Source of the DNA: an uncultured Erysipelotrichaceae bacterium
Lineage (GTDB): Bacteria > Bacillota_I > Bacilli_A > RF39 > UBA660
NCBI GenBank assembly: GCA_902800945.1
Contig: CADCFX010000004.1
Coordinates: forward strand, 1-50,803
Direction: 5' to 3'
DNA length: 50,803 nucleotides
The notes under the pieces are model-generated. The model ran no database searches, was not told where the DNA came from, and saw only the letters and a list, made by a program, of their open reading frames with translations. Both the position numbers and the translations under genes were made by a program. Shown here in pieces: positions 1-7,849 of this stretch (positions within the stretch are counted from its first letter, which is position 1; each line of letters opens with the position of its first letter).

Positions 1-77
1 GTATACATTTTTACCTTTCCCTCTTCGTAGGGAATAAACTCTTCTATTTTTCTTGTTAATGTATTATATAATTTCAT
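1..77 (-). CDS. cysS: Cysteinyl-tRNA synthetase, N-terminal fragment (runs off the window)
   Basis: Only the first 25 codons are in the window. They read MKLYNTLTRKIEEFIPYEEG and then KVKMYT, the characteristic N terminus of bacterial CysS (the family continues with the zinc-binding VCGPTVY motif, outside the window). The enzyme charges tRNA-Cys with cysteine in the cytoplasm. The ATG at 77 follows AGAGGATAAAA, a suitable ribosome binding site. Upstream is a ~100-nt leader holding a short ORF with two adjacent Cys codons, annotated separately; the leader is too short for a T-box. Identification rests on the N terminus alone but that segment is distinctive. Confidence 0.85.
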   Translation of the reverse strand, partial: MKLYNTLTRKIEEFIPYEEGKVKMY

Positions 78-107
78 TTTTATCCTCTTTCTATTATTGT
101 TTTTTTA

Positions 108-158
108 TTATGAAAGACAACATCGTTTAGAAAGAAATAATTCCTGTATATTAAGCAT
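108..158 (-). CDS. Putative cysteine-codon leader peptide of cysS
   Basis: A 16-codon ORF reading MLNIQELFLSKRCCLS, ended by TAA TAA. Its ATG at 158 is preceded by AAGGGGATGATACA, a strong ribosome binding site, and it lies about 20 nt after the predicted transcription start. Codons 13-14 are tandem TGT TGT (117-122), 40 nt before the cysS start. The stretch UUUCUUUCU in codons 8-10, and alternatively UCUUUC in codons 14-16, can pair with AGAAAGAGG just before and within the cysS ribosome binding site. This fits translational control in which a ribosome stalled at Cys codons frees cysS translation. The ORF and pairings are seen; the mechanism is inferred. Confidence 0.6.
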   Translation of the reverse strand: MLNIQELFLSKRCCLS

Positions 159-183
159 TGTATCATCCCCTTAAATTAGGTAT

Positions 184-211
184 ATTATACTATATTATGA
201 GGTAAGTTAAA
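184..211 (-). promoter_or_regulatory. Promoter of the cysS leader
   Basis: Minus-strand -10 TATAAT (184-189) with a weak -35 TTTAAC (206-211) at 16-bp spacing. The predicted start near 177 gives a ~100-nt leader before cysS. Confidence 0.55.
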
Positions 212-237
212 AGCTATTTTTTATCTCTTATATTCAT

Positions 238-258
238 AAAAAAAGAACTATTAAGTTC
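238..258 (-). terminator. Intrinsic terminator after the 477-aa surface protein
   Basis: On the minus strand GAACT-TAAT-AGTTC is followed by a run of seven T. It overlaps the stop codon of the gene ending at 257. Confidence 0.7.
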
Positions 259-1690
259 ATTTTTTTATCTTCTTGTAAAATCTAATATACTTTTTTATTT
301 TAAATGATAAGAACATGATGATTAAAAAAGCCGTAATACTTATAGTTAAAGCAATATGATCGGTAGTAACGGGATTATCAACTATTTCAGTATTATCAAT
401 TGTTGATATTTGATCAGTTATACCCTTTTGTTGTTCATCATCTATTATTGGTATTTCTTCCCATTCAGATTTAATTATAATGTTGTGTTTAGGCATTCTT
501 ATGTATGTCTTACCACCATCTTTTATTACTTCAAGATTAATTTCTTCATTCGTATCACTATTAATAAATATAAATCTTTTGAAGCTATAGCCATCTTTAT
601 TCTCGTGTCTTATTTCTACTGGTTGGGTTTCTATGGCTTCTTTAATATCAGCATCTACTAATTGATCCACCTCTATTTTGTATTTTTCTTGATTTTTAGG
701 AACGTTATAAGGGTTTTCTCTAGTACCTAAGCCTGATAATAATAAAACATCGTTTTTTATAGCAATTAGTGGTCTAACTCCTGAGGAAGCCGTCATACTA
801 TTTCTGTTAATAAATCCTTGAGAATTAGGATATAGTATTTTATTAGAACTATTAGGAGTCATTGCCCAATAGGCTGCTTTTACTAAAGTCCAGCTATCGT
901 AATAATTATCGGTATCAACTCCATTATACTGGGCCCCAGCATACATCAATTCGTCAGTGTTAATAAGCGCAACAGGATATGTTAGCTTTCCATTACCTAT
1001 TTCACCAATAGAAAAAGCGTCTTCTTCCCGAGCACATGCAAAGGTTGGTTTACCATCCTGCAATCTTTTCCAAACGTTATAATGACCCGCTTCAGAATTA
1101 TACTCGCGGTCATTACAAAAAATAGTATCAGCAAAGTTATCTGCTTCATTGCCAAATTTTTCTTCAAACCATTTATCTATTTCTGATTTTATATTAGAAT
1201 CTTTAGCATTAATAGTTCCTGCTTCATCTGGAATCATATACCCGATATTATCAGCATTATCAGCTAAATTGTACTTAATTTTATTGGGTATAGCATAAAG
1301 ACTTGCATCCTCTGCTAAACATTTATCATCTGTTACAGTTCCAGCATATAATAGTTTTATTTTACCATCTGTGGTTGTTCTTAATATTTGCCAACAATAG
1401 TTTTTAAAAATAACATAGTTATTATCTATTTTACCACGATAATACATTATTTTATTGTCTTCATCTACAGAAGTACTATCTATATATACTCCTCTTCCAT
1501 TTGTCTCAGATGAAGTATGGGCAAAATCTATACCATTTTCATTAGCTACATAGGTACTTTTTATATTATCCATAACCGCTTGTTTTTCAATTTCGTCATA
1601 TAGATAAAAATATCTTTCTATGGCATATGTTTTGATATCTACTAGTAACAAAATAAAGAGAAATAACATAGTCTTTATTATTCTTTTCAT
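257..1690 (-). CDS. Secreted surface protein with C-terminal membrane anchor
   Basis: 477 residues. A signal peptide (residues 1-23, KRIIKTMLFLFILLLVDIKTYA) and a C-terminal hydrophobic segment (about 445-465) followed by a Lys-rich tail suggest an extracellular protein held in the membrane. No LPXTG motif is seen. The middle (about 80-330) shares CWQILRTT...G.IKLLY.GT..D.KCL and a terminal GVRPLIAIK...G.G...NPY pattern with the 655-residue protein at 4437-6389, so the two are paralogues. I do not recognise a named domain; it may belong to a DUF6273-like surface module, uncertain. A region near residues 335-415 resembles an InlB-type beta repeat. RBS AGGTGATAGT precedes the ATG. Confidence 0.7.
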   Translation of the reverse strand: MKRIIKTMLFLFILLLVDIKTYAIERYFYLYDEIEKQAVMDNIKSTYVANENGIDFAHTSSETNGRGVYIDSTSVDEDNKIMYYRGKIDNNYVIFKNYCWQILRTTTDGKIKLLYAGTVTDDKCLAEDASLYAIPNKIKYNLADNADNIGYMIPDEAGTINAKDSNIKSEIDKWFEEKFGNEADNFADTIFCNDREYNSEAGHYNVWKRLQDGKPTFACAREEDAFSIGEIGNGKLTYPVALINTDELMYAGAQYNGVDTDNYYDSWTLVKAAYWAMTPNSSNKILYPNSQGFINRNSMTASSGVRPLIAIKNDVLLLSGLGTRENPYNVPKNQEKYKIEVDQLVDADIKEAIETQPVEIRHENKDGYSFKRFIFINSDTNEEINLEVIKDGGKTYIRMPKHNIIIKSEWEEIPIIDDEQQKGITDQISTIDNTEIVDNPVTTDHIALTISITAFLIIMFLSFKIKKYIRFYKKIKK

Positions 1691-1707
1691 ACTATCACCT
1701 ATAATAA

Positions 1708-1736
1708 ATTATAGCACTAATATTTTACATTTGTAA
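1708..1736 (-). promoter_or_regulatory. Promoter with overlapping palindrome, 477-aa surface protein
   Basis: -10 TATAAT (1708-1713), weak -35 TTACAA (1731-1736), 17-bp spacer. The palindrome TTACA-TT-TGTAA (1725-1736) overlaps the -35 and could be an operator. Confidence 0.4.
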
Positions 1737-1740
1737 CTTT

Positions 1741-3051
1741 TTAATTTTGATGAAGGGTTATTTCTATATTGGCTAATGATCCTTTAAAGAATCGAAATGG
1801 TTCTCCACTAGAATTATAAGAGCAACCGAATACTACACCTTTGTTGTAGTATTTAGGCATTGTCCAATTGGCTTGATTATAAAGCGTTACATTATTGTGT
1901 TCGGGAGATGATCCTGTTATTGAAGTACTTACTATTCCGTTTACTCTTTTTATCTCAAAATGAATAGGTAGATTAGAAAGGCTAGTACTTTTACTACTAT
2001 TTGTACCACCCCATCTGTAGTTAAGGAATACGTTTGTAGTTTGTCTTGTGTTAAAACGAACAACGAAGCCTGGATAGGTATTTTGAGATTCATCTTTAGA
2101 ATTCATGATTGTGGTTTGTTCTAAGCCACTATTCATGATATGACTAGTATCAAAGGAGTATAAATCAAAAACGATTTCAAAATCTTTATTGATATTATCT
2201 TCAGAATAGAGTTTTATACCAGAATCTAAGTATTCATCTACACCATTGAAGCTAATTAAAGGAATATGAGGGAAATATTCATAAATTGAATTCCATTTAG
2301 CATATAGGTTCATATCACCATTTACGATATAACTAGAATCTACAAGGGTATTAAAGGATTGATCAGCATACCAACCAACAAATTCACCAATGTAGGTGCA
2401 GCCTCTTTCTTTTGGAGTTCCTGGTTCTGATAGCGAGCAGGTCTCTTTGTTGGGCGGTGTTGGAAGCGCTCCAAGCGGGTCACCGATTACGACATCCATA
2501 TCATCATACGTTTCTCCACCGTTGCTGACGAAATGAATTGTTGCACTATTGGCTTTTTTAAACCGAAAATTAATATAAGAATTTAAGGTAGTATTGGATG
2601 TATCTGTACCGTCATAGTGAAATGTAATGTTAAAAGTGGCAGTTTGACCAGCTAATAACGGATCTCCTACAATCAAGCCATTAAGGTCATAAGTAATATT
2701 GGTATTATCATAGAAATTATTATCATAGGTAGAACCATTATATACATAGTCTTCATTCGTCATATTGATTATGCTAATTTGATAAGTAATTGTTGATGAA
2801 CTATCATTTCCTAAGACGATATGACTATCTAATGTGGTTTGATAATACATATTTATTGATGATAAAGACGGATTTGCTCCATTATTAGTTTGATAAGTGA
2901 CATTTGATATGGCAATACCAGTTTGTTTATCAGCAAGTGCATATCCAGATATATTTAAGTTAACATCTGATATTTGAGCATAACCTATGCTCAATAAGAA
3001 TGTCGCAAAGATAATGACAATTATAAAAATAATGCTTCTCTTATCGTGCAT
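1741..3051 (-). CDS. Secreted protein with InlB B-repeat and LamG-like domain
   Basis: About 436 residues from the chosen ATG at 3051, which follows AAGGTGGTGTACC; the longer frame to 3105 lacks a ribosome binding site. Residues 5-25 are a signal peptide or signal anchor (IIFIIVIIFATFLLSIGYAQ). An N-terminal beta-rich region (30-170) is followed by a Listeria-Bacteroides/InlB B-type repeat (about 170-255: VSNGGETYDD...FVGWYADQSF...NLYAKWN) and a C-terminal concanavalin/LamG-like domain (about 260-436, starting ISFNGVDEYLDSG). Likely exported and involved in binding glycans or host surfaces (inference). It lies between other surface genes and a membrane-tethered regulator. Confidence 0.7.
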   Translation of the reverse strand: MHDKRSIIFIIVIIFATFLLSIGYAQISDVNLNISGYALADKQTGIAISNVTYQTNNGANPSLSSINMYYQTTLDSHIVLGNDSSSTITYQISIINMTNEDYVYNGSTYDNNFYDNTNITYDLNGLIVGDPLLAGQTATFNITFHYDGTDTSNTTLNSYINFRFKKANSATIHFVSNGGETYDDMDVVIGDPLGALPTPPNKETCSLSEPGTPKERGCTYIGEFVGWYADQSFNTLVDSSYIVNGDMNLYAKWNSIYEYFPHIPLISFNGVDEYLDSGIKLYSEDNINKDFEIVFDLYSFDTSHIMNSGLEQTTIMNSKDESQNTYPGFVVRFNTRQTTNVFLNYRWGGTNSSKSTSLSNLPIHFEIKRVNGIVSTSITGSSPEHNNVTLYNQANWTMPKYYNKGVVFGCSYNSSGEPFRFFKGSLANIEITLHQN

Positions 3052-3095
3052 GGTACACCACCTTATCTTATAAATTAGTATATAATACATATTAA

Positions 3096-3131
3096 ATAAA
3101 ATCAAACCCCCTTTAGGAGATTTGATTTTAT
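3096..3131 (-). terminator. Intrinsic terminator after the XRE regulator
   Basis: Minus strand AAATCAAA...CC-TAAAG-GG..TTTGATTT followed by TATTT, directly after the stop at 3133. Confidence 0.6.
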
Positions 3132-3132
3132 T

Positions 3133-4281
3133 CTAAGATATGATTTTGGCAAAACATTTATCTATGAAATCATTATCATTTATTTTGTTTTCTACATACT
3201 TATTATAGGCTTTCTTATTAATATTTTTGCTACTAATATCTTTGTAATTTGGAAAGTTTTTCTCAAGGGTGTCTCTTTTTACTTGGTAAGATGTTCCACT
3301 AAAATTATATTTTATATATTGTAAATTATCTATTAGTAAGAAAAATGATACAGAATTGTATATAATGCTTTTTTCTAAATAATGATTTTCATTAATATAC
3401 CAATCAGTAATATTATAGTTAATGATTAGTCCTAGATCTTTGGAATCTATTTCAAAAACATATCCATACTCTGATAGAGGCAGTGATCTAATTAGATTGC
3501 CAGTATTACTATTGTTCCCAATATACTTATTTTTATATTTAATAATATTATCGATACCTGATTTAATTCTATTAAATGGACTTACCGGAACAGTGTCCAT
3601 TGTATATTCTTTTTTAGTATCAACTATTATGTATTCATTTGGGGTATTAGTATTAATTCGATAAACATTATAAAATGAGTTTTCACAAACGTAGACTAAA
3701 TCATTGGAGGTCTTAATTGTACAAAATCTGGGTATTTGGTGGAGGCTTACTACACTAATATAATCTATTGTAAATAATACTATTAGGAGTAGAATAATGT
3801 AACATATATTAATTATTATCTTTTTAGTAATTGAAATTTTTTTTAATAGTTTATTAATACCTATTAGAGATATTAAGCCGCCAATAACAGAATAAATACT
3901 CCCCCAAGAACTATCTGAAGGAAAGATTGTCATAGCTGTAATAGATATTAAGATACCTAAAACTATTAATGCTATACCAAGGGTATTATTACTAATATTT
4001 ATTTTCTTAGTTGAATAATCAATGGTATTAATTATATTCTCTTCGAACCTTTCTTGGTACTTTTCCTTTTTTATTCTTTCTCCACTTAATAACTCGTTGA
4101 TAGTAATATCTAATTCGGCACATAAAGGCTTAAATAAGGATAAATCCGGCATATTTCGGCCATTTTCCCAATTACCTATAGATTTGTCCGTAACACCTAG
4201 TTTTTCGGCCAATTCTGACTGGGTCATATTTTTATGTTTACGACACTCGGCAATAAACTTGCCTATTTTCTCTTGATTCAT
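3133..4281 (-). CDS. Membrane-tethered XRE-family transcriptional regulator
   Basis: 382 residues. An N-terminal Cro/CI-type helix-turn-helix (about 5-60: MTQSELAEKLGVTDKSIGNWENG) is followed by three hydrophobic segments (about 100-120, 127-147, 155-178) and a ~200-residue probably extracytoplasmic domain. The layout suggests a one-component sensor that reads an external or membrane signal and acts on DNA. It sits among surface-protein genes on the same strand, so these are plausible targets (inference). RBS AAGGAGAAATAAT precedes the ATG. A second, shorter protein of the same design, also starting MNQEK, is at 33021-33716. Confidence 0.75.
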   Translation of the reverse strand: MNQEKIGKFIAECRKHKNMTQSELAEKLGVTDKSIGNWENGRNMPDLSLFKPLCAELDITINELLSGERIKKEKYQERFEENIINTIDYSTKKINISNNTLGIALIVLGILISITAMTIFPSDSSWGSIYSVIGGLISLIGINKLLKKISITKKIIINICYIILLLIVLFTIDYISVVSLHQIPRFCTIKTSNDLVYVCENSFYNVYRINTNTPNEYIIVDTKKEYTMDTVPVSPFNRIKSGIDNIIKYKNKYIGNNSNTGNLIRSLPLSEYGYVFEIDSKDLGLIINYNITDWYINENHYLEKSIIYNSVSFFLLIDNLQYIKYNFSGTSYQVKRDTLEKNFPNYKDISSKNINKKAYNKYVENKINDNDFIDKCFAKIIS

Positions 4282-4309
4282 ATTATTTCTCCTTTCATGT
4301 CCATAAGTA

Positions 4310-4347
4310 TAGATTTATCTACATATTTTTAACAGGAAATAAATCTA
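4310..4347. promoter_or_regulatory. Inverted repeat upstream of the XRE regulator (possible operator)
   Basis: TAGATTTAT (4310-4318) and ATAAATCTA (4339-4347) form a perfect 9-bp inverted repeat 30 bp upstream of the regulator's start. The spacing suits autoregulation; function is inferred. Confidence 0.35.
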
Positions 4348-4400
4348 GGGTTGGAAATACTTAGAAACTAGAATACAGATTTCTAGTAGTATTCTATCAT

Positions 4401-4433
4401 AAAAAAACATTCTATTAATAAGAATGCTTTTTG
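4401..4433. terminator. Bidirectional terminator after the 655-aa surface protein
   Basis: CATTCT-ATTAATA-AGAATG flanked by seven A on the left and five T on the right, just past the stop at 4437. Confidence 0.7.
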
Positions 4434-4436
4434 TTA

Positions 4437-6389
4437 TCAAGATAGTTCATTGAAAGTAAACGGGTTTTCTTTGGTTCCATCGCCATCTTTGATTGTAACT
4501 ATATTATTTAGTGATATTGCTGGTCGAACTCCGCCGCTACTTCCATTTACATAACCAGTATGGACATTATCGGTCATGGTATGAACAACACCAACATACA
4601 TATAATTAGCACTTTGTAGAGATGGTGACATAGTCCACCATACTTGACCATTACTTAGATAATTAATTCCGTCCTGGTTCCATCCATAGCCAGCCATAGC
4701 GGCCTCATCTAGAGTCAATAAACCAATTGGATAATCCAATTCACCATTACCATTTTCTGTACTAGTAGTAAAACTATCATTAGGTGCACAAGTTAAACTA
4801 GGTTTACCTAATTCAGTAATTCTATAGTTAGCACTAAATGTTAGTTTGTCAGTAAGATTACCATTTTTATCCCAACCACCTAAACTATGAATGCTTCTAT
4901 CATTACACCATGGAGTATCTTCTAAATAGTTAGTATAATTTAATAAATTAGCTTCATACCAGTTATCAATTACTGTTCTAACATCTGATTTAGTGGTATT
5001 TACTTGTTCTGTCATATCATTTTTAATTACGTCTTCGATGGTTTCACCACCCGTTAGATTGACATAGAATTGTAGAGTAGATCTTGTCATATAGACGAAG
5101 CTGACGGTTGTACAAGTACCAGTAGTATTCCAACATGTATAATGGTGAGACGCAACTTTTTCATCTCTTTCACTAGCATAATTAGCATCTTTAGCGTATC
5201 GATCATCATTTAAGACATATTGACCATTTTCGTAGGTAACATCATTAGCAAAGATTGTACCATTAGAGATTGCCGTGTTTTGTTTATATTTAAAGGCATG
5301 GCCGCCAGAATAATTATAACCAATAGCTTTAGTATTGCCGTAATCAGTATTATATTTTACGCCTGAAGCAATTTGCGTATCGGCCCCTTCGCTTAAACAT
5401 TTGCCATCAGTAGGAGTACCATTATATATCATCTTTATTCCGCCAGTTACGGTAGTACGGACGATTTGCCAGCAGAAATTAGCAAATAAAGCGTTATTGT
5501 TTACGACACTACCACGATAGTAATAAATTGGAACATCATCATTTTTAGTAGGAGCAAAAATATATTTACCCTCTCCGTTGGTATCACTAGATGGCTCTAA
5601 GAAATCAACACCTGTTTCCGCTTCAACTTTTTCACTCTTTTCATCATCGATTAGAATATCATCTTTAACTATGTTATATGTTTTCCTTTCTTTATATTCG
5701 GGAATGACTACATTTGATTCAATATTTAAATTACAATAACAAAGCGAAAAGACTTTTATGGGAACTAATAATAGTCCACCTATTATCATATATTTAGCAA
5801 CTTTGGTTTTCCGTTTGACAAGCGCTATAACAATTATTATTAATGAAAGTGAGAAAAATACCATCTCTTTGTATATCGCCATCGTTGATGTCTCAGGGTT
5901 TATTACCACATTATTATTAGCAGTATTATTAGCAGTATTACTAACAAACTTAAATGCAACTTTTTCATTGTTATTATAAACGCCATCTTGATAGTTACTT
6001 TTATCTATTTTATTCTTATATCTTACTGTTAAATATACTATTTTAGTTGTTCCGGTTTTGATAATTTTACTATTATCTTCTGTATCTAAAGTATAAGCGA
6101 TTACATCATCCCGATTATAGATTGAATCATCAATATTATAATCTTGGGAGGAATCATTAGTTAATGTTACTTTATAGGTTACATAATCATCTACTTCTAA
6201 TAATTTAACATTTAAATATATTGTATTATCCTTTACATTTGTTTCTTCTAGTTCCGTAGCCCCTTCACTTTTTTTGCTAAATTCGATAGATTGTATTCTA
6301 ATGTAATTATCATCACAAATCTCCGCCTTAGCTAGGAAAGGAATGCATAATAATAAAGCTATAATTGATATTATTCTTTTAATACTCAT
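4437..6389 (-). CDS. Large surface protein with internal transmembrane pair
   Basis: About 650 residues from the ATG at 6389, chosen because GGAAGAGATTTTT precedes it. A signal peptide (MSIKRIISIIALLLCIPFLAKA) leads into a small beta-rich domain (25-165). Two hydrophobic segments (about 175-195 and 202-218) then cross the membrane, and a ~420-residue region follows. That region shares YYYRGSVVNNNALFANFCWQ, a KMIYNGTPTDGKCL stretch and a terminal GGVRPAISLNN..G.GTKENPF pattern with the 477-residue protein at 257-1690. It ends without an anchor. Probably exposed on the outside of the membrane; function unknown. Confidence 0.7.
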   Translation of the reverse strand: MSIKRIISIIALLLCIPFLAKAEICDDNYIRIQSIEFSKKSEGATELEETNVKDNTIYLNVKLLEVDDYVTYKVTLTNDSSQDYNIDDSIYNRDDVIAYTLDTEDNSKIIKTGTTKIVYLTVRYKNKIDKSNYQDGVYNNNEKVAFKFVSNTANNTANNNVVINPETSTMAIYKEMVFFSLSLIIIVIALVKRKTKVAKYMIIGGLLLVPIKVFSLCYCNLNIESNVVIPEYKERKTYNIVKDDILIDDEKSEKVEAETGVDFLEPSSDTNGEGKYIFAPTKNDDVPIYYYRGSVVNNNALFANFCWQIVRTTVTGGIKMIYNGTPTDGKCLSEGADTQIASGVKYNTDYGNTKAIGYNYSGGHAFKYKQNTAISNGTIFANDVTYENGQYVLNDDRYAKDANYASERDEKVASHHYTCWNTTGTCTTVSFVYMTRSTLQFYVNLTGGETIEDVIKNDMTEQVNTTKSDVRTVIDNWYEANLLNYTNYLEDTPWCNDRSIHSLGGWDKNGNLTDKLTFSANYRITELGKPSLTCAPNDSFTTSTENGNGELDYPIGLLTLDEAAMAGYGWNQDGINYLSNGQVWWTMSPSLQSANYMYVGVVHTMTDNVHTGYVNGSSGGVRPAISLNNIVTIKDGDGTKENPFTFNELS

Positions 6390-6483
6390 AAAAATCTCTT
6401 CCATTCTATGTTAATTGTATAATTTTATTAAGAAATAATCTATATTTTTTGAAAAAATATGCAATTTTTGTATCTTTTCGCAC

Positions 6484-6511
6484 AAAAAAAGTTGAAACGA
6501 ATTTCAACTTA
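6484..6511 (-). terminator. Terminator of the tRNA operon
   Basis: Minus strand AAGTTGAAA-TTCG-TTTCAACTT followed by T5+, with a UUCG tetraloop; 9 nt beyond tRNA-Pro. Confidence 0.9.
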
Positions 6512-6519
6512 TTTTCAAA

Positions 6520-6596
6520 TGGTCGGGAAGACAGGATTCGAACCTGCGACCCCTAGTTCCCAAAACTAGTGCACTACCAAGCTGTGCTACTTCCCG
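6520..6596 (-). tRNA. tRNA-Pro (TGG)
   Basis: 77-nt cloverleaf. Acceptor CGGGAAG/CTTCCCG, anticodon loop TTTGGGA, T loop GGTTCGAATCC, encoded CCA. Last gene of the minus-strand tRNA array. Confidence 0.95.
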
Positions 6597-6602
6597 ATAT
6601 AA

Positions 6603-6679
6603 TGGTGCGCCCAAAGGGAGTCGAACCCCTAACCTTTTGATCCGTAGTCAAACGCTCTATCCAATTGAGCTATGAGCGC
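6603..6679 (-). tRNA. tRNA-Arg (ACG)
   Basis: 77-nt cloverleaf. Acceptor GCGCTCA/TGGGCGC, anticodon loop CTACGGA, encoded CCA. Confidence 0.95.
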
Positions 6680-6738
6680 AATAACAACCAGCGCTATTAT
6701 ATATATAAAGTTCATGGATATGAACTATTTATTAAGAA

Positions 6739-6814
6739 TGGTGACCCGCTGGGGATTCGAACCCCAGACCCTTTGATTAAAAGTCAAATGCTCTACCGAC
6801 TGAGCTAGCGGATC
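6739..6814 (-). tRNA. tRNA-Lys (TTT)
   Basis: 76-nt cloverleaf. Acceptor GATCCGC/GCGGGTC, anticodon loop CTTTTAA, encoded CCA. Confidence 0.95.
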
Positions 6815-6819
6815 AAGAA

Positions 6820-6895
6820 TGGCTGCCTTGGATGGACTCGAACCATCGGAATGTCAGAGTCAAAGTCTGATGCCTTACCACTTGGCTACAAGGCA
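6820..6895 (-). tRNA. tRNA-Gln (TTG)
   Basis: 76-nt cloverleaf. Acceptor TGCCTTG/CAAGGCA, anticodon loop CTTTGAC, encoded CCA. Confidence 0.95.
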
Positions 6896-6903
6896 ATCAA
6901 AAG

Positions 6904-6987
6904 TGGTGGGAGGACATGGATTTGAACCATGGAACCCGAAGGAACAGATTTACAGTCTGCCGCGTTTGACCACTTCGCTATCCTCCC
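6904..6987 (-). tRNA. tRNA-Tyr (GTA)
   Basis: 84 nt with the long variable arm of class II tRNAs. Acceptor GGGAGGA/TCCTCCC, anticodon loop CTGTAAA, encoded CCA. Confidence 0.95.
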
Positions 6988-6995
6988 GAAAAAAA

Positions 6996-7071
6996 TGGTG
7001 CCGACTGAGGGAGTCGAACCCCCAACCTACTGATTACAAGTCAGTTGCGCTGCCAGTTACGCTAAGTCGGC
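6996..7071 (-). tRNA. tRNA-Thr (TGT)
   Basis: 76-nt cloverleaf. Acceptor GCCGACT/AGTCGGC, anticodon loop CTTGTAA, encoded CCA. Confidence 0.95.
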
Positions 7072-7082
7072 AAAAAAATAAA

Positions 7083-7159
7083 TGGTGGGCGATATAGGAC
7101 TCGAACCTATGACCCCCTGCTTGTAAGGCAGGTGCTCTAACCAACTGAGCTAATCGCCC
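7083..7159 (-). tRNA. tRNA-Val (TAC)
   Basis: 77-nt cloverleaf. Acceptor GGGCGAT/ATCGCCC, anticodon loop CTTACAA, encoded CCA. First gene behind the internal promoter at 7179-7207. Confidence 0.95.
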
Positions 7160-7178
7160 ATTGCGATTGATCCCAATT

Positions 7179-7207
7179 AATATAACAAGTAAATCATTAA
7201 TTGTCAA
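7179..7207 (-). promoter_or_regulatory. Internal promoter for the distal seven tRNAs
   Basis: Perfect -35 TTGACA (7202-7207), 17-bp spacer, -10 TATATT (7179-7184), 20 bp before tRNA-Val. It is embedded in an imperfect inverted repeat (7160-7220). Confidence 0.8.
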
Positions 7208-7235
7208 TCTTTTACGCAATTATCAAAAAAATAAA

Positions 7236-7311
<76 letters not shown>

Positions 7312-7316
7312 AATAA

Positions 7317-7393
7317 TGGCGGTCCGTACGGGATTCGAACCCGTGATCTTCTGCGTGACAGGCAGACGTCATAGGCCTCTAGACTAACGGACC
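7317..7393 (-). tRNA. tRNA-Asp (GTC)
   Basis: 77-nt cloverleaf. Acceptor GGTCCGT/ACGGACC, anticodon loop CTGTCAC, encoded CCA. Confidence 0.95.
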
Positions 7394-7394
7394 A

Positions 7395-7471
<77 letters not shown>

Positions 7472-7479
7472 ATAAATAA

Positions 7480-7572
7480 TGGCGGAGGGAAAGGGATTCG
7501 AACCCCTGCGCCGCTTGCACGACCTTTCGGTTTTCAAGACCGACCCCTTCAACCGGACTTGGGTATCCCTCC
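7480..7572 (-). tRNA. tRNA-Ser (TGA)
   Basis: 93 nt with a long variable arm. Acceptor GGAGGGA/TCCCTCC, anticodon loop CTTGAAA, encoded CCA. First gene of the array. Confidence 0.95.
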
Positions 7573-7584
7573 AGCGACAAACCG

Positions 7585-7614
7585 ATTATACCATAATATA
7601 AAAAAAGATGTCAA
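7585..7614 (-). promoter_or_regulatory. Promoter of the minus-strand tRNA array
   Basis: Consensus -35 TTGACA (7609-7614) and -10 TATAAT (7585-7590), 18-bp spacer, 12 bp before tRNA-Ser. Confidence 0.85.
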
Positions 7615-7671
7615 CAATATCTTTAATATTTAGTCTAATTTTTTCTATTATTACTTTTTATTTAAAAAAAC

Positions 7672-7700
7672 TTGCATTGCTCTTAAAAATGCGATATACT
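7672..7700 (+). promoter_or_regulatory. Promoter of tRNA-Leu
   Basis: -35 TTGCAT (7672-7677), 17-bp spacer, -10 TATACT (7695-7700); divergent from the tRNA-Ser promoter. Confidence 0.75.
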
Positions 7701-7724
7701 TTAGAAGTCTTAGCGAAGACAAAT

Positions 7725-7813
7725 GCCCAAGTGGCGGAACAGGTAGACGCACAGGACTTAAAATCCTGCGAGATTCAACCCTCGTGCCGGTTCAAGTCCG
7801 GCCTTGGGCACCA
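7725..7813 (+). tRNA. tRNA-Leu (TAA)
   Basis: 89-nt class II tRNA. Acceptor GCCCAAG/CTTGGGC, anticodon loop CTTAAAA, long variable arm, encoded CCA. The only plus-strand tRNA here. Confidence 0.95.
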
Positions 7814-7823
7814 CTTAAAAAAT

Positions 7824-7849
7824 AAGCGACTAGTTAGTCGCTTTTTTTA
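7824..7849 (+). terminator. tRNA-Leu terminator
   Basis: AAGCGACTA-GT-TAGTCGCTT followed by T6. The convergent S1-domain gene has its stop codon inside this stem. Confidence 0.85.

Noticed and set aside
6819-7219. ORFs of 92 and 61 codons across the tRNA array
   Set aside because: They translate tRNA genes; phrases like GFEPW and RLAQLVRAPALQ are typical tRNA artefacts.
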